Assembly (NCBI GenBank): GCA_036504515.1
Contig: DASXVA010000001.1
Coordinates: forward strand, 434,001-498,000
DNA length: 64,000 bases
Reading direction: 5' to 3'
From: AWTP1-18 sp036504515
Lineage (GTDB): Bacteria; Pseudomonadota; Gammaproteobacteria; Burkholderiales; Rhodocyclaceae
Below, piece after piece: positions 60,352 to 64,000 of this stretch (the stretch's first letter is position 1; each line of letters starts with the position of its first letter). The position numbers were made by a program, and so were the translations under genes. Below the pieces are notes generated by a model. The model was given only the letters and a program-made list of their open reading frames with translations. It did no database searches and was not told where the DNA came from.

Positions 60352-60936
60352 ATGTCCGCCGCCATCGCCCCCGTCGTCGTTCCCCTCGCCAAAGCCTATC
60401 GTCTGCTCAACCACGGCCCTGTCACCCTGGTCAGCAGCGCCCTGGGAGATCGCAGCAACGTCATGGCCGCCTCCTGGGCCATGCCTTTGGATTTCGACCC
60501 GCCCAAAGTAGTGGTGGTGGTCGACAAGAACACCCTGACCCGGCAATTGATGGAAGCCAGCGGTGAATTCGCTCTCAGCATTCCTTCCCGCCAACTGGCA
60601 GCAGAAGTGCTCAAGGCCGGCACCCTGAGCGGCAAGGACGGTGACAAATGGGCGACTTCCGGTTTACAAAACTTCCCCGCCGAAATCATTACCGCCCCCC
60701 TGGTGGCCGACTGCGTCGGCTGGCTGGAATGCCGCATCATCAGCGAGCCCCGCAATCAGGAACAGTACGATCTGTTCATCGGCGAAGTGGTCGCCGCCCA
60801 AGCCGACCCTCGCGTTTTCAGCGATGGTCACTGGCATTTCGAAGGCAATGACGAACGTCTGCGCACCCTGCACTATGTCGCTGACGGCCACTTCCTGATG
60901 ACCGGAGATGCCTTCGACGTCATCCAGAATCCATGA
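60352..60936 (+). CDS. flavin reductase-family protein
   Basis: A 194-residue split-barrel flavoprotein: YRLLNHGPVTLVSSALGDRSNVMAASWAMPLDFDPPKVVVVVDK. The ATG at 60352 starts MSAAIAPVVVPLAKAYRLL; an upstream frame is antisense to arsR and rejected. Divergent from arsR across the palindromic operator, so probably co-regulated with nemA. It overlaps the phosphoketolase gene by four bases. Confidence 0.88.
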   Translation: MSAAIAPVVVPLAKAYRLLNHGPVTLVSSALGDRSNVMAASWAMPLDFDPPKVVVVVDKNTLTRQLMEASGEFALSIPSRQLAAEVLKAGTLSGKDGDKWATSGLQNFPAEIITAPLVADCVGWLECRIISEPRNQEQYDLFIGEVVAAQADPRVFSDGHWHFEGNDERLRTLHYVADGHFLMTGDAFDVIQNP

Positions 60937-63308
60937 GCGCATCCCTGAGCCCGGAGGAAATCAAGGCCCTCGACGCCTGGTGGCGGGCCAGCAACTATCT
61001 GGCAGCGGGCATGATTTACCTGCGGGCCAATGCCCTGCTGCGGCAACCCCTGCAAAGCGAACATCTGAAGCAGCGCCTGCTCGGCCACTGGGGTTCCGAC
61101 CCGGGCATGACCCTGCTCTACGGTCACCTCAATCGTCTGATCAAAAAACTCGACCTGAACATGATTTTCATCGCCGGCCCCGGCCACGGTGCGCCGGCCG
61201 TGCTGGCCCCGGCCTGGCTGGAAGGGGGCTACAGCGAAGCCTGGCCCGAAGTCAGTCGCGACGAAACGGGCATGACCCGCCTCTTTGCCCGCTTCTCCGC
61301 CCCCGGCGGCATCGGCAGCCACGCCACACCGGAAACCCCGGGCTCGATCCACGAAGGCGGCGAGCTGGGCTACAGCCTGTCCCACGCCCACGGCGTTGCC
61401 TTCGACAACCCGGACCTGATTGTCGCAACGGTCATCGGCGATGGCGAAGCGGAAACCGGCCCCCTGGCCACCGCCTGGCATTCGGGCAAGTTTCTCAACC
61501 CGGTGCGGGATGGCGCCGTGCTACCCATCCTCCACCTCAACGGCTACAAGATCGCCAACCCGACCCTGCTCGCCCGCATTCCCCAAAGCGAGCTGGAAAA
61601 CTTGCTACGGGGTTACGGCTGGTCACCACGCTTTGTGGAATTCAAGGGAAGCGAAGACCACGACACCATGCATCAACAGATGGCTGCGACCCTGGAAGAC
61701 TGCATCGAAGCAATCCGCAGCGCCCAGGCCGAAGCCCGTAAAGGCAGTGCTGCCAGCGCCACACGGGTGCTCTGGCCCATGATCGTGTTGCGCAGCCCCA
61801 AAGGCTGGACTGGCCCGGTGTCCGTGGACGGCCACGCTGTCGAAGGGAGCTGGCGTGCCCATCAGGTGCCCCTGGCCGATCTCGGCCACCATCCGGAACG
61901 ACTGCAACAACTGGAACAGTGGCTGCACAGTTATCGCCCGGAGGAACTGTTCGACGCCGACGGGAAACCTGTATCCCTGGTGCGTTCCCTGGCGCCGGAA
62001 GGCCAGCGCCGCATGAGTGCCAATCCGGTGGCCAACGGTGGCCTGTTACGCCATCCCCTGGAAATACCGAACTGGAAAAGCTACGCCCTGGCCCTGCCCA
62101 AACCCGGCCAACAACGGGCGGAAAACACCCGCCCCCTGGGCCGTTTGCTGCGGGACGTAATGGCGGCGAACAGCCACAACTTCCGCGTCTTCGGGCCCGA
62201 CGAAACCGCCTCCAACAAACTCGATGCCCTGTTCGAAGTGACCAGCAAAACCTGGCTGGCCGACCGCCTGCCTAGGGACGATGACGGCGGCTTCCTCGGC
62301 GCCGATGGCCGGGTCATGGAAATGCTGTCGGAGCACACCCTGGAGGGCTGGCTGGAAGGCTATCTGCTCAGCGGTCGTCACGGCTTCTTCGCCACCTACG
62401 AAGCCTTCGCCCACGTCATCGACTCCATGTTCAACCAGTTCGCCAAGTGGCTGGACATCAGCCGCAAAGTATCCTGGCGGGCGCCGGTGTCCAGCCTCAA
62501 CCTGCTGCTCAGTTCCACCGTCTGGCGCCAGGACCACAACGGCTTCAGCCACCAGGACCCGGGCTTCCTCGACGTGGTGACCAACAAGAGCCCTGCCGTC
62601 ACCCGTATCTACCTGCCGCCGGATGCCAATTGCCTGCTGGCCGTGGCGCACCATTGCCTGCAAAGCACCGATACGGTGAACGTAATCGTGGCCGACAAGC
62701 AAAGCCACCTGCAGTATCTGGATACCGACACGGCCCAGGCCCATGTCGCTGCCGGCATCGGCCCCTGGCCCTGGGCAGGGCGCAATAGCGGCAGCCCGGA
62801 TATCGTGCTGGCCAGCTGCGGCGATGTACCCACCCTGGAAGCCCTGGCAGCGGCCGACATTCTGCTGGCCGCCTTGCCCGAGCTGAAGCTGCGCTTCGTC
62901 AATGTGGTGGACCTGTTCAAGCTGGCTCCCGCCGAAGAACATCCCCACGGCCTCAGCCACGAGGCTTTCGACACCATCTTCACTGCTGACAAACCCGTGG
63001 TGTTCAACTTCCACGGCTACCCCTGGCTGATCCACAAGCTCACCTACCGCCGTCACCGGCAGGAGCGCATTCATGTGCGGGGTTACAAGGAGCAGGGCAA
63101 CATCAACACGCCCTTGGAATTGGCCATGCAGAACCAGATTGACCGCTTCAATCTGGTGATTGACTGCCTGGATCGATTGCCCGAATCCGCCCCCAGCCAA
63201 AAGCTAAGACAACAGATGAAACAAGCCTTGGAGGAACACCGTCGCCACGCCCATGCCCACGGCGTGGACCCGGACAGCATCAATCAGTGGCAGTGGTCTC
63301 GAAGCTGA
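60933..63308 (+). CDS. xfp: xylulose-5-phosphate/fructose-6-phosphate phosphoketolase
   Basis: A 791-residue thiamine-diphosphate enzyme that cleaves Xu5P or F6P to acetyl phosphate. Conserved segments are GHWGSDPGMTLLYGHLNRLI, IAGPGHGAPAVLAPAWLEG, GGIGSHATPETPGSIHEGGELGYSLSHA, VIGDGEAETGPLATAWHSGKF (TPP/Mg motif), and HDTMHQQMAATLEDCI. Full length. The start overlaps the flavin reductase stop (ATGA). It links carbohydrate breakdown to acetyl-P; no ackA/pta is nearby. Confidence 0.96.
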   Translation: MSASLSPEEIKALDAWWRASNYLAAGMIYLRANALLRQPLQSEHLKQRLLGHWGSDPGMTLLYGHLNRLIKKLDLNMIFIAGPGHGAPAVLAPAWLEGGYSEAWPEVSRDETGMTRLFARFSAPGGIGSHATPETPGSIHEGGELGYSLSHAHGVAFDNPDLIVATVIGDGEAETGPLATAWHSGKFLNPVRDGAVLPILHLNGYKIANPTLLARIPQSELENLLRGYGWSPRFVEFKGSEDHDTMHQQMAATLEDCIEAIRSAQAEARKGSAASATRVLWPMIVLRSPKGWTGPVSVDGHAVEGSWRAHQVPLADLGHHPERLQQLEQWLHSYRPEELFDADGKPVSLVRSLAPEGQRRMSANPVANGGLLRHPLEIPNWKSYALALPKPGQQRAENTRPLGRLLRDVMAANSHNFRVFGPDETASNKLDALFEVTSKTWLADRLPRDDDGGFLGADGRVMEMLSEHTLEGWLEGYLLSGRHGFFATYEAFAHVIDSMFNQFAKWLDISRKVSWRAPVSSLNLLLSSTVWRQDHNGFSHQDPGFLDVVTNKSPAVTRIYLPPDANCLLAVAHHCLQSTDTVNVIVADKQSHLQYLDTDTAQAHVAAGIGPWPWAGRNSGSPDIVLASCGDVPTLEALAAADILLAALPELKLRFVNVVDLFKLAPAEEHPHGLSHEAFDTIFTADKPVVFNFHGYPWLIHKLTYRRHRQERIHVRGYKEQGNINTPLELAMQNQIDRFNLVIDCLDRLPESAPSQKLRQQMKQALEEHRRHAHAHGVDPDSINQWQWSRS

Positions 63309-63423
63309 GCAGCTGACACACCGCTGCTGGTTTGGAAAGGCCAGGGAGGTAATGGGCTGCCCGGAAAATAAACAAGGGCAAGCATCATTTCAGCGCTATC
63401 GGCGCTATTGGCAGAATAGCCGA

Positions 63424-64000
63424 TCAGACAGCCACCACCCTGTTTTTGCCGAGTCGCTTGGCTTCGTAAAGGGCAGTGTCGGCTCGCTCTATCGCTGAAA
63501 TCAGGGAGTCTTTTTCCAGATCAACCGCCGTCACGCCGGCACTGAAAGTGATCAGCAAACGATCATTGCCGTGCATGAAGAAATGCTTCGTCAGTTCCCT
63601 TTGCAGGCGCTGCATCACGGCCTCGGCGCCCTTGATTCCGGTGTCGGGCAAAAGGATGACAAATTCCTCTCCACCATAACGGGCCATGGTGTCGGTGCCG
63701 TGCAAGGCAGTGCGAATTACCGCGGTCAGATGCACCAAAGCTTCGTCACCCACGGTATGGCCAAGCTGGTCGTTGAGCAGCTTGAAATTGTCCACATCAA
63801 GGATGCCGATACTAAGAGAGGCGCCATCGGTTTTGGCCCGGTCGATTTCTCGCCGCCAGATTTCATCCAACCCCGAACGATTGAGGGCGCCGGTCAAACT
63901 GTCACGCCGCACTTTCTCGGAGGTTTCAGCAAGGTTCTTGCGCAAATCGGCAATCTGCTGCTCGGCTTGCAGCAAACGGGTATGGGACGATGCCATGGAA
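63424..64000 (-). CDS. GGDEF-domain diguanylate cyclase, N-terminus beyond window
   Basis: At least 190 residues of a GGDEF protein. A short coiled coil (LLQAEQQIADLRKNLAETSEKV) precedes RRDSLTGALNRSGLDE and the active-site loop ARYGGEEFVILL, followed by FSAGVTAV and ALYEAKRLGKNRV. An ATG exists at 63996, but the coil appears to continue past the window edge, so the gene is probably longer with an unseen sensor domain. Confidence 0.9.
   Translation of the reverse strand, partial: SMASSHTRLLQAEQQIADLRKNLAETSEKVRRDSLTGALNRSGLDEIWRREIDRAKTDGASLSIGILDVDNFKLLNDQLGHTVGDEALVHLTAVIRTALHGTDTMARYGGEEFVILLPDTGIKGAEAVMQRLQRELTKHFFMHGNDRLLITFSAGVTAVDLEKDSLISAIERADTALYEAKRLGKNRVVAV

Noticed and set aside
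62046..63200. 384-codon minus-strand frame opposite the phosphoketolase gene
   Set aside because: Shadow of xfp; Gly/Val/His-biased composition and no recognisable motif.

Overview
The window is about 64 kb of chromosome from a GC-rich Gram-negative bacterium, most likely a betaproteobacterium of the Rhodocyclales (Azospira/Dechloromonas-like). This placement is inferred from the compact mreB-mreC-mreD-mrdA-rodA-rlpA block next to gatCAB, from protein character, and from the unusually dense c-di-GMP and hybrid-kinase signalling. It was not tested by alignment. I see no rRNA, tRNA or CRISPR array.

Layout. 1-4.4 kb: the 3' part of a CzcA-type metal RND pump with a P-II-like protein, a class D beta-lactamase, a DUF4405 membrane protein and an unknown exported protein. 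4.5-12.0 kb (minus strand): the cell-elongation cluster (rlpA, an alpha/beta hydrolase, rodA, mrdA/PBP2, mreD, mreC, mreB). 12.1-15.9 kb: gatC-gatA-lipoprotein-gatB, divergent from mreB. 15.9-19.4 kb (minus): a chemoreceptor, a coiled-coil protein and pyrE. 19.4-29.2 kb: a signalling block that opens with a GEMM-I c-di-GMP riboswitch before a double-HD HD-GYP protein, then a REC-HD-GYP regulator, a periplasmic histidine phosphatase, a large hybrid kinase and a CxxCH-containing GGDEF protein.

29.998-43.03 kb: a 13,028-bp integrative element is inserted inside the host exonuclease III gene (xth). The host gene is split into a 227-codon 5' part and a 37-codon 3' part, with GACTA at both junctions. 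The element encodes a large serine recombinase at its right edge, a MobF relaxase-helicase with ankyrin repeats, two RHH proteins upstream of the relaxase, a third RHH protein, an SF3-helicase replication protein with an iteron-rich region, a ParB-MT-A70 fusion, an XRE regulator and a bacteriohemerythrin. At its left edge it carries a complete xth of its own. It therefore breaks an essential-motif region of a DNA-repair gene and supplies a replacement. The replacement differs from the target at the crossover codon, which may protect it from the element's own integrase. In the excised circle, xth would lie 41 nt upstream of the integrase on the same strand. No type IV secretion genes are present, so it looks like an integrative mobilizable element (IME).

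43.0-49.2 kb: the host signalling block resumes with a dCache/PAS hybrid kinase and a REC-PAS-GGDEF protein. 49.3-55.2 kb: stress/envelope genes (ElaB/YqjD-YqjE-YqjK-like trio, LETM1-like protein, NlpC/P60 lipoprotein, SprA-like metalloprotease-family protein, AmpG-like permease, flavin reductase, DUF1684). 55.4-64 kb: a GAF-PAS-GGDEF-EAL protein, an ArsR-controlled NemA-type ene-reductase, a second flavin reductase overlapping a phosphoketolase gene, and a GGDEF protein cut by the window end.
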